This document shows, piece after piece, positions 33,991 to 46,426 of a stretch of 64,000 nt of DNA. The stretch is from Nageia nagi. Lineage: Eukaryota > Pinophyta. Every line of letters begins with the position of its first letter. Position 1 is the stretch's first letter. The translations under genes were made by a program, and so were the position numbers. Under the pieces are notes generated by a model that was not told where the DNA came from, searched no databases, and saw only the letters and a list, made by a program, of their open reading frames with translations. The DNA is taken from NCBI GenBank assembly GCA_050084985.1, contig JBITNC010000001.1:74710001-74774000 (forward strand), written 5' to 3'.

Positions 33991-35662
33991 ATGAAGATTA
34001 AGGTCACAAATCAATTATATCAACATATTTTCTTTTTATTTTTTATATTATTTTATGTAAACATTATGCTAAGAAAAGTAAAAATTATTTTATTTAAAAA
34101 TAAAAAAGCAATCTAGAGTGAAATATATAAAAGAAAAGGAGCAGTGAGGAGGAGCATATTTTGTCAATCAATCAAGCTAGCTAGGTATGATTTGTGGTTT
34201 CTATTTAGGGTTTTTCAATTAATTGTTTACATTCCTATTGTGTCCCTTATTCATCATTTTTAAATAATTTGTTATGTGATTTTCAAAAACTATTTCAGAT
34301 AAGCAAGTTATCTTCTAGTCATATTACATCCATTTTTCAAGTAGTGTTAGTTAAGTAGAAGTGTTTTTGCCATAGGTTATCACATTATTTGGGAACTCTA
34401 CTATTATTGTAATCAAGAAAGACATTGGATATTGTATTAAGTTTTTGTGAAATATGATGATGTATGGTTACAATATTTCAAGGGCATTTCCTTTATTATG
34501 TTTTTCTTGAGATTATGTGATGTGTTATTGTCTTTTCTTCATTTATTATTGTAAGTATAAAATAGGTAATTAATGCTTCTTCTACATTAGTCAGTACATG
34601 AATTTAATAGTATTTGTTGGTTGAGTGATTGAAAATAGATCTAATCTTCTTTTTCATTCTTTGTTAATGCTTATTTAACAATGTGATACAATGGATAAGG
34701 CATCAGTATGCACTATTAGCTTAGGTTGGTTAGAAGTATTAGGTCATTTTCTCTCTAAGAATCATTGTTTTTCTTTGAGTAGAATAAAAAACTGATGATC
34801 TCAAATCTTAATATACTTTATTCAATGGAGAGAAAATTTGGGTTATAATTCTAAGCCAATTGATTGATCAATAGGTATAGTTTCATTATCATTTGATATA
34901 GAGTGCCTAAAAAGGAGGTTAGAGTCGAATAATTTCACATACTTGTTGATACTTAGGAGGATTAGCACTTAGTGACATTCATTTGAAAGCCTATTTCAAA
35001 GGGGTATTAATTTTTGTCACAACAATACCATTTTTTAAAATTTCCTCATGTTGTTATTTGCACAAGTGAAATTCTCTTTCACGTGTGACATATCTCTTCC
35101 ATGTGTGATACATTTCTTCCACATATGAAATATCTTATATTTTATAAAATTCTTACATATTTATTAGTTTGAATAACAAGTTCAGCATGATACCCTTCTA
35201 TAAAATATCAAGGTGTCATTTATTTTAATGCATCCTCTCATTCATTTCTAGGTTGTGCTTAGTAAATAATGATCCAAAAGAAAAGTAGTTACATATTTTC
35301 AATCTAATAGGGAATAGAGTTTCAAATAATGATTGAAACACTATCCATAATAGAAGAAAATTATTCACAAATAAAATGTATCAAAGTTTCTAACTATTCT
35401 AATTAGATATGATTGTTAGATAGTACGTAACATTTTTATAGTTATATTTTAATTCAAATATTTTTTATCATGCTAGATATTATGCATTTGGTTCTTTTTA
35501 CTTAATTAATTTACAAGATAATATAAAAAAAAATTAAAACTATGTTACCAAACACTCCCCACTGTTGGTGCATTCTTGACTTTCACAAAGGTACATAGGA
35601 TGTCTTTATTAGTGATCCATGATTACATCAACCTAGAGTAGATATATTCCATGGTGGAAATG
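33991..35662. other. gene-free AT-rich stretch
   Basis: I see no gene. A purine-rich tract at about 34133-34158 (GGAGCAGTGAGGAGGAGCA) could be the polypurine tract of a lost element following the remnant upstream, but no matching LTR was found. A threefold degenerate repeat sits at 35068-35130. Confidence 0.4.
35068..35130. repeat. three degenerate ~20-bp repeats with E-box-like cores
   Basis: TCTCTTTCACGTGTGACATA, TCTCTTCCATGTGTGATACA and TTCTTCCACATATGAAATA follow one another. The first contains CACGTG, the others CATGTG and CATATG. Confidence 0.5.
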
Positions 35663-35931
35663 TGATGTCCCATTTGGGTGAATGATAATTCGTATCATGT
35701 CCACTTTGTATTATAGTGTATGTTTATGTTCATGTTGTACTTGTGTAACTCAAGTAGGAGCTTATGGTATGTGGACCCCATTGTGAGCCCAACAATGGGA
35801 TGTATCTCCTTGAGTAGTGATGTGTTTGTTGTAATGGGTTATCCTAAATTATGGGAATCCCTAGGCAGATATGTTTCATGTATATTCAAGGTGCATAAAG
35901 GAGCATGTTAGCATTGGGAGGGCCCTACATA

Positions 35932-36118
35932 CCCCATGTTGGCTCAAGAGACTTCATAGACCCCGATGTCAACCAAGAGTTCATCTGGACCCCACATTAG
36001 CCTTGAAGGCCTTACCCCATATTGGCATACTGGGTCAATGGGATCCCCAAGTTTGCATACTGGGCCAATATGACCCCCATGTTGGCATTGTTCACTTGTT
36101 GACCCTAATGTTGGAATA
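35932..36118 (+). repeat. 29-bp minisatellite in G3 5' LTR, about 6.5 units
   Basis: Units start CCCC or CCCY, followed by ATGTTGGC-like and TACTGGG/TTGAAGG-like segments. Clear unit starts lie about every 25-31 bp. The array is shared with the other LTR at 40580-40772, so it predates the insertion. Confidence 0.85.
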
Positions 36119-36165
36119 GAATTGGCTTGGGATGATAACAAGGCATAACATGTGTACATGAGAAG

Positions 36166-36176
36166 CTATATATTGA
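36166..36176 (+). promoter_or_regulatory. TATA-like box in G3 LTR
   Basis: GCTATATATTG is conserved as ACTATATATTG in the 3' copy near 40825. It follows the minisatellite by about 50 bp. Confidence 0.4.
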
Positions 36177-36845
36177 GTATGAAGCTCCATGATGAGGTTA
36201 GTACTTATCTTATACTTTCTATACTAGACCCAATCGAGCAATCAAGTCTTGGTGGTCCTCAACAAATATTGCTAAATGGCATAAAGAGGAGTGCAAGGTT
36301 GGGAGATTGACATTATATGAATTAGGTGGGTCACCTAGCCCATTTGGTGGAATTATAAGGATGAGCTTCTACCTTTAGAGGTTGCTAGAATTCAAGGATG
36401 CTCCTTCATAGGAGAGGATCTTGGTTATTGAGGGATTTAGTCCAATACCATTGTATTTTCAACTTATGAGGGTTTGGATTCTTATATTTGTGATTGTACC
36501 TCATTGAATCTCATAATTAAAGATATCTCATTATGTCCTTCATTGTGGTGTTATTCATTATATGTTTCATTTTGTGCATGTGTTAGCCCTTGAGTCTTTG
36601 TTATATCATTGTACTACATTGTAATCACATTATTGGAGTTGGGAGATCATATAGCCTTGTATAAGCATTTGTTGGTGTTAAATCATTGCATATTCAATTG
36701 TGAGCCATTCATTGAGGTGCCAAGAATTATGTAGATCCTTAGAGGGTTGACATCAGGGTGTAGAGATCATGTGGAGGTGTTAGGAGGATTATGTTTTCAT
36801 TTTGGTATGTTTGAGTGCCCTAGGGTTAATTTGGATCCTCACAAG

Positions 36846-36858
36846 TGGTATTAGAGCC
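36846..36858 (+). other. primer binding site of G3
   Basis: TGGTATTAGAGCC, one substitution from the tRNA-iMet site, two bases after the LTR end. Confidence 0.85.
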
Positions 36859-36879
36859 AAGATATTACCAGCTTGAGGG

Positions 36880-37580
36880 AATGGAAGATCAATTTACATT
36901 CACCATGAAGAAGTTAGACTATAGTCCAAAGGTGTTTTTTCACTTACTTTGAAGATTTAAAGAAGAAAAGATCCCAATGGAGGAAAGGAAGAAGATCATT
37001 TGGTACTTAGATGAAAGGCATTCAGATAGGATGAGTAAGAAGAAGGGGAAGTCACATCTACCTAGAATAGATCCAGCACACAAGACACCACCATGAATTG
37101 AGATCTTGTTCCAAGTTTATCATGGCATGGTTGAGGAGTTTTAGAGGGACATCACCTTTCATGTGTACCAAGACTTTCTAGGGTATAGGATGAATGCATA
37201 GGATGGGAACATCATTAGGGAAATCAAGACCAACCTAACCCCAACATATAATCTAGAAGAGGGTTTTAAGGAGAATGTAGCCCTAGATCTAAAGAAGAAG
37301 ATTGATATGGATGAGGGTTTCAAAAGGAGTAGTATTGGACCTGAAAAAGAAAGTTGAGTGGAAGATATCCCTTTGTTATAGTGCCACACACAACTAGTTG
37401 GAAACTATCCTTCTTCTGGATTTCTTCCATTCATGGGTTTGCCTCTTTACACTAACCAAAGGAGAGCCAATGTTGGACACCAAGGCATCTCAAAAGTAGT
37501 CACTAAATATTCAAGCCATTCTAGGTCATTATCTAGACATATTAGGAGAGATACCTAAAGGTCTACCACCATCACAGCGA
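36880..37580 (+). pseudogene. G3 gag/protease remnant with large deletion
   Basis: A likely start at about 36882 reads MEDQFTFTMKKLDYSPKVFF. The following short open pieces (MEERKKIIWYLDERHSDRM, FHVYQDFLGYRMNA, LTPTYNLEEGFKENVALDLK) do not reproduce capsid, zinc-knuckle or protease motifs. The space between primer site and reverse transcriptase is only about 0.75 kb, whereas gag plus protease usually needs well over 1.5 kb. Most of both domains has been deleted or replaced. Confidence 0.55.
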
Positions 37581-37589
37581 TTTGAGCAT

Positions 37590-38850
37590 GTGGTGGAGTT
37601 AGAGGATGGTGCCAATCTCGTTATGGTCACACCATATAAGCATCCCAAAGCATATAAGGATGAGATTAAGAAGGCCATCAATGAGTTATTGGATATGGTG
37701 TTTATCAAATCCAGCACTAGCCCTTTTGCATCATTAGTAGTTTTGGTGAAGAAAAAGGATAGGACCATGAGGATATGTATAGACTATCAATTCCTAAATA
37801 AGAAGACTATGAAGAATCAATACCTAATCCTAAGGGTAGATGAACTCCTAGATGAGTTACATGAAGCCAAGTAATTCTCCAAGATTTATTTAAGGCTAGA
37901 TATCATCAAATCTAAATGAATGAGAAAGACATCCATAAGATAACATTTTGATGCCACTTTGGTCACTTTGAATTCATGGTGATGCCATTTAGATTGATCA
38001 AGGCACCTACCACTTTCTAGTTCGTAATGAATCAGGTGTTCTATGATCAATTGAGGAAGCACATCTTGGTATCATTTGATGACATATTGATCTATAACAA
38101 GATGTTGGAAGAGAATCTCATGCATATGGAGAATGTATTAAGGATACTATAGGAATAATGATTCTATGCCAAGTTGTCCAAATGTGAATTTGGGATACTA
38201 AAGATCTTGTACTTGGGGCATGTCATTAGCCATGAAGGGATGAGAATGGATGAATAAAAGATCTCTATTATCCAAGAGTGGCCAGTCCCTACAACCCTCA
38301 CATAGTTGAGAGGATTCCTTGAGCTATGTAACTACTATTGGAGGTTCATTCAAGGGTTCTCCCACTTGGTAGCACATCTCACATAACTCACTAAGAAGGA
38401 TGCCTTCTTTAGGAGTGATGACACATAGGAGGCTTTCAAGAAACTCAATAAAGTGATGTGTACATGTCCTTATTTGGCTACACCCAAATTTTCAACCCCA
38501 TTCATGGTGGAGTTTGATGCATCTAAATTGGGTATAGGGGCCCTATTGATACAAAATGGGCAATTGATATCTTTTGAGAGTAGGAAATTGACCAACATTG
38601 AGAAAAACTTGAGTGTATATAAAAAGGAGATGTTGGCTGTCATGCATGCACTCAAGAAGTTCAAGTAGTATTTGGTTTTGGACCATGTTTCATCTAGAGT
38701 GATCATAACAGTTTGAAGTACTTCCTTTGCTAGACAAATCTCACTAAGAAGCAACAAATATGGGTAAGATACAATCGTATGACTTTGAGATCTAGTACAT
38801 CAAAGGGAAGAAGAATGTAGCAATAGATGCCTTGTCTTGAAACCCATCAT
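37590..38850 (+). pseudogene. G3 reverse transcriptase and RNase H, decayed
   Basis: The first frame (37590-37874) has VTPYKHPKAYKDEIKKAINE, FIKSSTSPFASLVVLVKKKD and RTMRICIDYQFLNKKTMKN. Later pieces follow in shifted frames: HILVSFDDILIY (catalytic box F-D-D, near 38065), LSKCEFGI, LYLGHVISHEGMRMDE, and the RNase H segment 38453-38668 with FMVEFDASKLGIGALLIQNG and YKKEMLAVMHALKKFK. RNase H then runs to a broken end near 38850. The sequence type is that of chromoviruses. At least a dozen stops or shifts occur. Confidence 0.85.
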
Positions 38851-38869
38851 TCTATACTCTCTACCATCA

Positions 38870-40250
38870 CAACTGAATGGAAGAGAGAAGTTATGGATGA
38901 GTATGCATAGGATGTGTTTTCCATAGGGATCCTCAATGGGTTAATAAAAAATAGGAGGTATGTGTTCAAGGCGGTGTTGATTTACAAAATGGGGAAGATC
39001 CTCTTAACACCCACATCCCAAGTAAGGAATAAGGTGCTACATGCACTCCATAACACACCCCTCATAGGTCACCTAGGTGTTGCAAAAATATATTAGGTCA
39101 TTAGAGAGAGATTCACATGGAGAGGGCTCAAGTGGATGTATTGGCCCACATCTAGGAGTGCACAAGTTTCTAGGAGAATAAGGATGAGTATGTGAAGCTA
39201 GAAGGATTTCTTCAACCCTTGCCTATTCCCCAACAAAAATGGAAGAACATTTCCATATACTTTATCACTAGTTTATCAAAAGCCCAAGGTAAAGATAACA
39301 TCATGGTGGTGATTGACAGGCTCACCAAGTTTTCCCACTTCTTTGCTATTACCACCACTTATACATCCATACAGATTATAGATTTGTTCTTCCAATAAGT
39401 TTTTAGATTGCATGGCATACCATTGAGGATATTCAATGATAGGAACAACAAATTATGAGTGTGCTTTTGGAAGAACTATTTAAACTAAGTGGAACAACCC
39501 TCATCCCTAGCATAAGATATCATAAAAAACTAAAAGATATATAGAGATTGTCAACAAGTGGGTTGAAGGGTACCTACATCACTAAGTCATTGACCATCAA
39601 CAAACATGGGCTAAATGGCTCCATGTTGGGGAGTATTGCTACAACACTACTCATCATTCATCAATTAAGATGTCCCCTTTTCCTACAGTATATAGATAAT
39701 ACCCCCCTAACTTTATTGATCTAATTTTTGATGAAGGTAGAGCTCCCATGGCTAACCAATTTTTGCAAGAATACCAAGACATCTTAAGAGTGTTAAGAGA
39801 TAATGAGAAGATGGCTTAGGATAGGTAGAATAATTTCTATGATCAATAGGACCAAGAGGAGTTTTGAAGTGGGAGACATGGTGTACCTATGACTACAACC
39901 TTTCCACCAATCCTCACTCACAAAGAGGAAAGTAGAGAAGTTACAACCACATTTCTTTGGTCCTTATAAGATACTATCTTAGATCGAGTAAGTGGCCTAT
40001 GAAATTGAGTTACCTTCAGGGAGTACAATCCATAGCACTACCATATATCATTGCTAAAAACCCAAATTAGGTATAAGGATGTCTCTTCATCAGTCTTACT
40101 TCCATTAGATGATGAGGGATGATTGGTTCTCATATCAAAGAAGGTTTTGGAGACTAGAGTTAGGAAATTTAGGTATTGGTAGATCTAGGAGCACTTGATT
40201 AAGTGGAAGGATCAACCCAAATAAAACTCAACATGGGAAGGAGAGGAGAT
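38870..40250 (+). pseudogene. G3 integrase with chromodomain, decayed
   Basis: The pre-integrase region (38914-39096) ends with VLHALHNTPLIGHLGVAKIY (a His of the HHCC finger in GHLG). The core starts in 39192-39398 with LPIPQQKWKNISIYFITSL and KAQGKDNIMVVIDRLTKFSHF, whose first Asp lies in VVIDRLTK. Later pieces near 39590-40080 are short and shifted. The end near 40150-40240 (HLIKWKDQPK.NSTWEGEE) is a clear chromodomain, which places G3 among chromodomain-bearing Ty3/gypsy elements. A chromodomain guides integration to modified histones. Confidence 0.82.
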
Positions 40251-40293
40251 TCTAGCTCATCCATCACTAAGTTGCTTGAGGGCAAGCAATCAT

Positions 40294-40309
40294 AGGAGGG
40301 GAGGATTTA
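40294..40309 (+). other. polypurine tract of G3
   Basis: AGGAGGGGAGGATTTA directly precedes the 3' LTR start. Confidence 0.85.
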
Positions 40310-41498
40310 TGATGTCCCATTTGGGCCAATGATAATTTGTATCATGGCCACTTTTGTATTCTAGTGTATGTTCATGTTCATGTTGTACTTGTGTAACTCA
40401 AGCATGAGCTTATGGTATGCAAACCCCAATATGAGCCTAGCAATGGGACATCTCTCCTTAAGTAGTGATTTGTTTATTGTAATGGGTTATCATGGAATAT
40501 GGGAATCACTAGGTAGATATGTGTCATGTCTATTCAAGGTGCACAGAGGAGCATGTCACCATTGGGAGGGTCCCACATACCCCACATTGGTTCAAAAGAC
40601 TTCATAGATCCCCATGTTATCCCAGGAGGTCATTTGGATCCCATGTTAGTCTTAAGGGCCTTTATGACCCCTATGTTGGCATGCTAGACCAATGAGACCC
40701 CCATGTTAGCATATTGGGCCACTATGACCCACACATTGGCACTGTTCACTTGTTAACCCCAAAATTGGAATAGAATTACATTGGAATGATAGCAAGGCAT
40801 AACGGGTTTACATGAGAGACTATATATTGAGGATGAATCTCCATGATGAGGTTAACACTTATCTTATACTTCCTATACTAGACCCAATCAAGAAATAAAG
40901 TCTTAGTGGTGCTAAGAAAATATTCCTAGATAGCATCTAGAGGAGTGCAAGGTTGGGAGCCTAACATTCTATGACTTAGGTGGGTCACCTAGCCCATCTA
41001 TTGAAATTCCAAGGATGAGCTTCTACCTCCAGAGGTTACCAAAATTTGAGGAAACTCCTTCATAATAGAGGATCCAAGTTGCTAAGAGAGTTAGTCTAAT
41101 CCCATTATGTATTCATCTTGTGAGGGTCTGGAACCCTATATATATGATTGTACCTCCATTTTACCTAATCAACTCTCATAATAAAAGATATCTCATTATG
41201 TCCCCCATTATGGTGCTATTCATTATATGTTCCATTCTATGCATGTGTTAGCCCTTGAGGTATTATTATATCATTGTACTGCATTATAACCCCATTGTTG
41301 GAGTTGGGTGATCATATAACCTTGTATAAGCATTCATTGGTGTTCAAGCATTGCATATTTAATTGTGAGCCATTCATTGAGGTCCCAAGTGTTGTGTAGA
41401 TCCCTAGAGGTCTAACATTAGGGTGTAGGTATGACATGGTGGCCTTAGGAGGCTCATGTTTGCATTGTGGTGTGTCTGAGTGTGCTAGAGGTACAACA
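40310..41498 (+). repeat. 3' LTR of chromovirus G3
   Basis: It pairs with 35663-36843. The start is certain (TGATGTCCC after the polypurine tract). The end is set at GTACAACA but may extend about a dozen bases, because the two copies diverge near their ends. Confidence 0.8.
40580..40772 (+). repeat. 29-bp minisatellite in G3 3' LTR
   Basis: Counterpart of 35932-36118 with the same unit order. Confidence 0.82.
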
Positions 41499-44400
41499 TT
41501 GGGTATTGAGGGTTATAGAAGCCCTAGTTTAGTTATTTTTTATTGAGGGTTAATTATATCATCATAGGAAACAACTACAACGAGGATAGTATAAAGTCAT
41601 TATGGGTTGAAAGAAATTCCAATTCCATTCAAGCTAGAGGTTGAAAATGATTTTTTTTAGTGCAAGAGATGTAGTTTTTAATCATATTTGTAATATTAGA
41701 GCTTGCTAAGCTTGATCTTGATTAGGATGTTAGTTTTTACCTTTCCCTTGCACCTAAATCTTATGAAGTTTTGATCACATGCAAGAGACATTGTCCATGG
41801 TGGAAAGACTAATTTATACTCAAATTTCAATCATAAATGTATATAGAGTTTTATATACTAATTGGTTCTTACTTTCAAAATTTTACTATGATTTTTAAAA
41901 CTAATAAAATTTGTATCAATTTTTTACATCTATTTTCAAAAATTATTCAAAAGTTGCCTACCAATTTACATAATTTTTAGAAATTTGCTATTAATTCGAA
42001 TCAAGTTTCATCTACATTTGCTAGGAATTTATAGCTGAATTTTAGATGAGGGGTCTTAAAATTTTCCTTGATCTTGTGATCATTTTATTCCATGATATTA
42101 TGTATCTCTACTACATTTTATCAAATAGTACATGTTCCTTCTATATTTTTTTGAATAATTATTAATACTAAATTATTCAAGCTATTGATATAAAAATTTA
42201 ACTAAAAAATATGTTGACCTTGTAAACTTAGGCCTTTTTTTTATTCAATGTTAGGTGATTGTATTATGTTTTCCTACCATCCTCCACATCTCCCCTATTG
42301 TTATGTATATATGATTGCTTGAATCAAGGATTTAGTAGGATCATGTTAGATTTTATATTTAATATTAATCTATGACTAAGATATTTTGGTATTTTTTATA
42401 TTTTAGAATTAAATTCTTGTATTAAGTGATAAACAAGAGTTAATATATCTTGAATATGGTCATTTGAAAATATTCAAGGGGTTGGTTAAGTCAACTTCAA
42501 ACTTTTGAATTGTATAGAGTATTTCCAACTTAAAAAATAAGTTTTAAAGAGTAGTACATAAATAAAAGTAAATTTGGGTTGATTTTGAGTGCCAAACACA
42601 TTCTTAATCTTATTCTTTGTTTTTTTATGAAGCTCGACTCAGAACCAACCCAATTTCACTCTTATTTTTAAAAAATTTCTTTAAGTTTTTTAAGTGGGTT
42701 TTAAAACATCTTAAAAGAACCTTTTAAGGGGGGTTTTAAATTATTATAAAAGATCCTTTTAAGGGGAGTTTTAATCCACCATAAAATACCCTTCTGAAGG
42801 GGGTTTAAATTAGCATAAAAAGACCCTTTTAGAAAAAATTTAAAGCATCATATTTTATATCTATGAGGGTGGCTTTGCACCACCTACAAAGGTATTTTTG
42901 AAAGAGCCATAAAAATTATAAGAGGATGTAATTTTTAGGTACTTTTAAATTCACATCATATGGTGTTGACATTTTAATGATGCATATATAGATGATAGGT
43001 GTGAAACCACCATGAAACATCTTTAAGGGTAGTTTAGAACCACCCTTAAAGCTTAATTTTAGTGTAGTGATTAAAATATCAATCAAAAAGGCCTTCATTT
43101 GGGTACCATATCATAAAGGGGTATTTGGGGTACAAAATAATAAAAAGGTAAAAATCAAGTACATCAACTTTTTTTGCAAACATTTCTTAGTTATAATTAA
43201 ATTATATCATTTCATTTTTAAATTAATCAATATGAATTTTATTATCATTATGATCTTAGTTTATTAAATTTTATCCATTGTGATGTTTGGGGCATTAAAA
43301 GATCCATCATGGTAAACCCATGATGATATCATGATACCAAATATCTCCTTGAAATTTTCATACTTTCAAGAGATGGTTAGTATTTTAAGATTATTCATGA
43401 ACATCTACATACACTTAATTAATGCACTATTATTTTTTTCATTAAATCTTTAGGGCATCAAAGGAACCTTCATGGAGTTCCATTATATATTATTTCCCTT
43501 ATGATCTTTATGGAATTAAAATACTTATCATGCAAGAGTCATGGTGATATCATTTGGTCATAATAATCCCTTTAAGTAGATGTATTACCTCATTCTTATC
43601 ATGTTTATCATTTCTTATTTTATCATATTTATTATTTCATCATTATCATTATTATCTCTTTATCAATTATAATATATGATTATCAATATTTATCATATAC
43701 TATCTAATAAGAAGAAGTATCTAATCATTATCAAGAATTGCTAACATCCTCCATGGCATAAAGGATTGGTACCAGCCCTCCTAAATATCTTCATCCTTGA
43801 TAGACCTTTTTTTTTAAATTATTTTGCATAGAATTCCTTGTTTCATCCAAGGATTACAAGTGATTCCAAGGAAAAAGGATAAGAAGAAAGATAAAACTAA
43901 GCAACACTAAGATCATTCCATAAATTATCATCATTACTACAATTAGGTAAGTACCATAAAAAATTGTAGTTTCTTTTTCTTTTTCTCACTTTCAAAATGT
44001 GGTCTCTAGTTCATCCACCACATCTCTAAAGGGAGGAATTGTAGGTACTTAGATTTTATTTGTGTATTTAATTAAATAACAGTTTTAGATATCTAGAAAT
44101 GAGTTATTATTTGTAAAAAATATAAGTAAAGTAATTTTAATTTTAATTAACTAATATCAATTTATCTAATATCATTATTTAATAGGTTATAAATATCAAG
44201 AAAAATCTCATGACAAAGTATCAACCTTCTTGATGGAAAAGTATTGAATCATCAAAATCTCTTGAAACAAGAACCCTAAAATATATTTATGAATATAAAT
44301 ATAAACCTAATGTATTAAGAAAGATATTATTATAATCTTATATTATGTTTAAAGCTATTTGTTTTCAAAATACATAGTGTCATGCCCTTTTGGAGCAGTT

Positions 44401-46421
44401 TAACCTTAGATTTGAGGTCCTAAGACTATACGACATATGTTACAATCTTTAAGGACTCAAAATAATCAAATAATAAGATCACCATTGGTACTATTAGTAC
44501 CCTACAAGACCATCATAGATCAATTATTAGGAATTTTTAAACCTTGAATAATTTATATGAGATTTGGCTTTAGTTTAAAGATTTGTTGCGATGTTAGTTT
44601 ATTGGTTTTAGGTATTAAATGCATGTTTTGAGTTTTTTGTTTATTTATTTTTTCATTTAATCCACTAACATATAGGGGAATATTAATCATTAGCAAGGTT
44701 TTTTCTAACCCATATAAATATTTAGTATAAGTGTTAAAATCCCTATGAAACCCTATTTTGTAAGTATATTTTTAGAGAGGTTTGGAAGCTTCACCAAGGG
44801 ATTAGATTTATCAAAATTATGTGTGCATTGTTTTCATATTTTATATTGTTATATGTAAGATCTAAGACTATTATGCCTCTTTGCTTCAATTTTTCATAAA
44901 TATTATTTGTAACCTACTGCATCATATTGCTACATCTTTCTATATTACTATTTTTTTTCATAAGAAAAATAATTAATTATAAATTTAATATTACAAATTG
45001 CTTTTATATTGACCACACTTACCCTTTCTCAATTTGATGCCTTTATTTGATTAGCATGATCAATCCAAAATATTTAGTAAGATACTAAATTCATCAATAA
45101 AAGTATTAGTATATCATAAAATAGATTGAACTAAAAATATTTATCTCTACTAAAAGAGAGGATATTAATGCTTTTATTATCTCTCATTTTATTTCTAGAA
45201 TTTTTTACCTTATAGTCTTGTTATAGATAATGTTCCTAATATCAACTATTAAAAAAATTAAAATATTTTATGAACAATTGCATATTATACATAAACTATA
45301 TAATAATTATTATGTAGGGAAATGACTATATAAAAGACTCGACATAATTATAATTAGTAATTTTAGTAATATAGTATACAAGAATGTTGAAAAATAGCAT
45401 AAGAAATATATACAACATTGTAAGGTACCAAAATATAAGTAAACAAAGCTATAATATTTGTCTCCATCTATTTGTTCTATGGGTATGAAGCATTCATGCA
45501 TTTAGAATTATTTTTTTCTTACTTGGGATCAAATTGCAAGGTAAAATAAGAAAATATAATAGAAGTAAGATATTAGCTATTAGATAATACTGATAAGAAA
45601 ATACCACATCTATATCAATACTCAAGGTTATCAAAAGTATTTGGAAAAAGCATAAATAAAGGAGTAGATATTTTTTTGTTGGAGATTTAGTCTTCAAAGA
45701 AAAAAAATACTATTGTGAAATGAGAAAATAAATCCAAGTTTGAAGCCATTTGCTCTATCATTATGTCATAATATATGAGTTAGATGCATATTGTTTAACA
45801 ATTATGATAAGTAAATCTCTTAGGGATTATATGAATAAGATGGATATTAAATGATGTTATGTTTAACACCTTTGCTTTTTTAAATAGATAGTTAGAGTAC
45901 AAATTTCATTTCTATATTTCCATTTTTAGTATAAGTAAAAAAATAAGATATCTTTACCAAGGACTAAGAACTATTTATACTAAGATTTACCTAATATTTC
46001 ATTAAGAGCATTTATATTAATATATTGCTAAGCTTTGTAGGTTACATAAGTACAATTTCATATTAGAACTTGAATGCAAGTTAATATTTTATTTTAAATG
46101 TAGAATCCCTATTTAAGAGTGGGGGTATAACAAATATAAGAAGGAAGACCATGAAATTAAGAAAATGTTGAAAATAAGTATTCACCTCAAAAATAATTTG
46201 ATAATTCATTATCTCATTAAATGAACACAAAATGTTTTATCAATTACATAGCTTATCCAATTCAACAAGGCAAATATACATGAATCTCATCAATATTGTG
46301 AAGGCATTATAACACATCTTCAACATTGGTAAAAGTATATTAAAGGGTAAAAAGAATCATGCCCATAATTTCTCTCTTTGAGATATAGATCATCATTATA
46401 GAATCATAAAATATATCAAAT
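41499..46421. other. gene-free AT-rich stretch between G3 and G4
   Basis: I see no coding frame with a recognisable family. The stretch holds a short G-rich tandem repeat (42694-42834). A purine tract at about 44027-44038 (TAAAGGGAGGAA) is followed by TTGTAGGTACTTAG, which looks like a polypurine tract and LTR start of a lost gypsy element, but no partner LTR was found. It is otherwise poly-A/T-rich, CpG-poor sequence, probably old transposon debris. Confidence 0.45.
42694..42834 (+). repeat. ~35-bp tandem repeat, four units
   Basis: Units start GGGGTTTTAA (or GGGTTTAAA), continue with an ATAAAA-containing middle and end CCCTTTTA/CCTTTTAAGG. The four units cover 42696-42834 with 33-36 bp spacing. 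Each unit joins a G-run to the complementary C-run of its neighbour, so hairpins between units are possible. Confidence 0.75.
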
Positions 46422-46426
46422 AAGAG
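46422..46426. repeat. target site duplication of G4, left
   Basis: AAGAG before the LTR start, repeated exactly at 56692-56696. Confidence 0.93.

Larger units (their letters stand above)
35663..36843 (+). repeat. 5' LTR of chromovirus G3
   Basis: It starts TGATGTCCCATTTGGG and repeats at 40310-41498 with the same start, a shared 29-bp minisatellite, and shared blocks such as ACTAGACCCAATC and GGTGGGTCACCTAGCCCAT. It ends before a primer site at 36846. The two copies differ by many substitutions, so the element is old. I could not find a clean target duplication. Confidence 0.88.

Noticed and set aside
34130-34160. Purine-rich tract as evidence for an LTR element around the unassigned remnant
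   Set aside because: No LTR pair or primer site could be found on either side.
35871-36159. Overlapping open frames on both strands across 35.9-36.2 kb
   Set aside because: They are produced by the 29-bp minisatellite, which is open in several frames; nothing in them resembles a protein family.
44020-44060. Polypurine tract followed by a TGTAGGTACTTAG start, as in a 3' LTR
   Set aside because: No second LTR copy, primer site or pol remnant could be connected with it inside the window.
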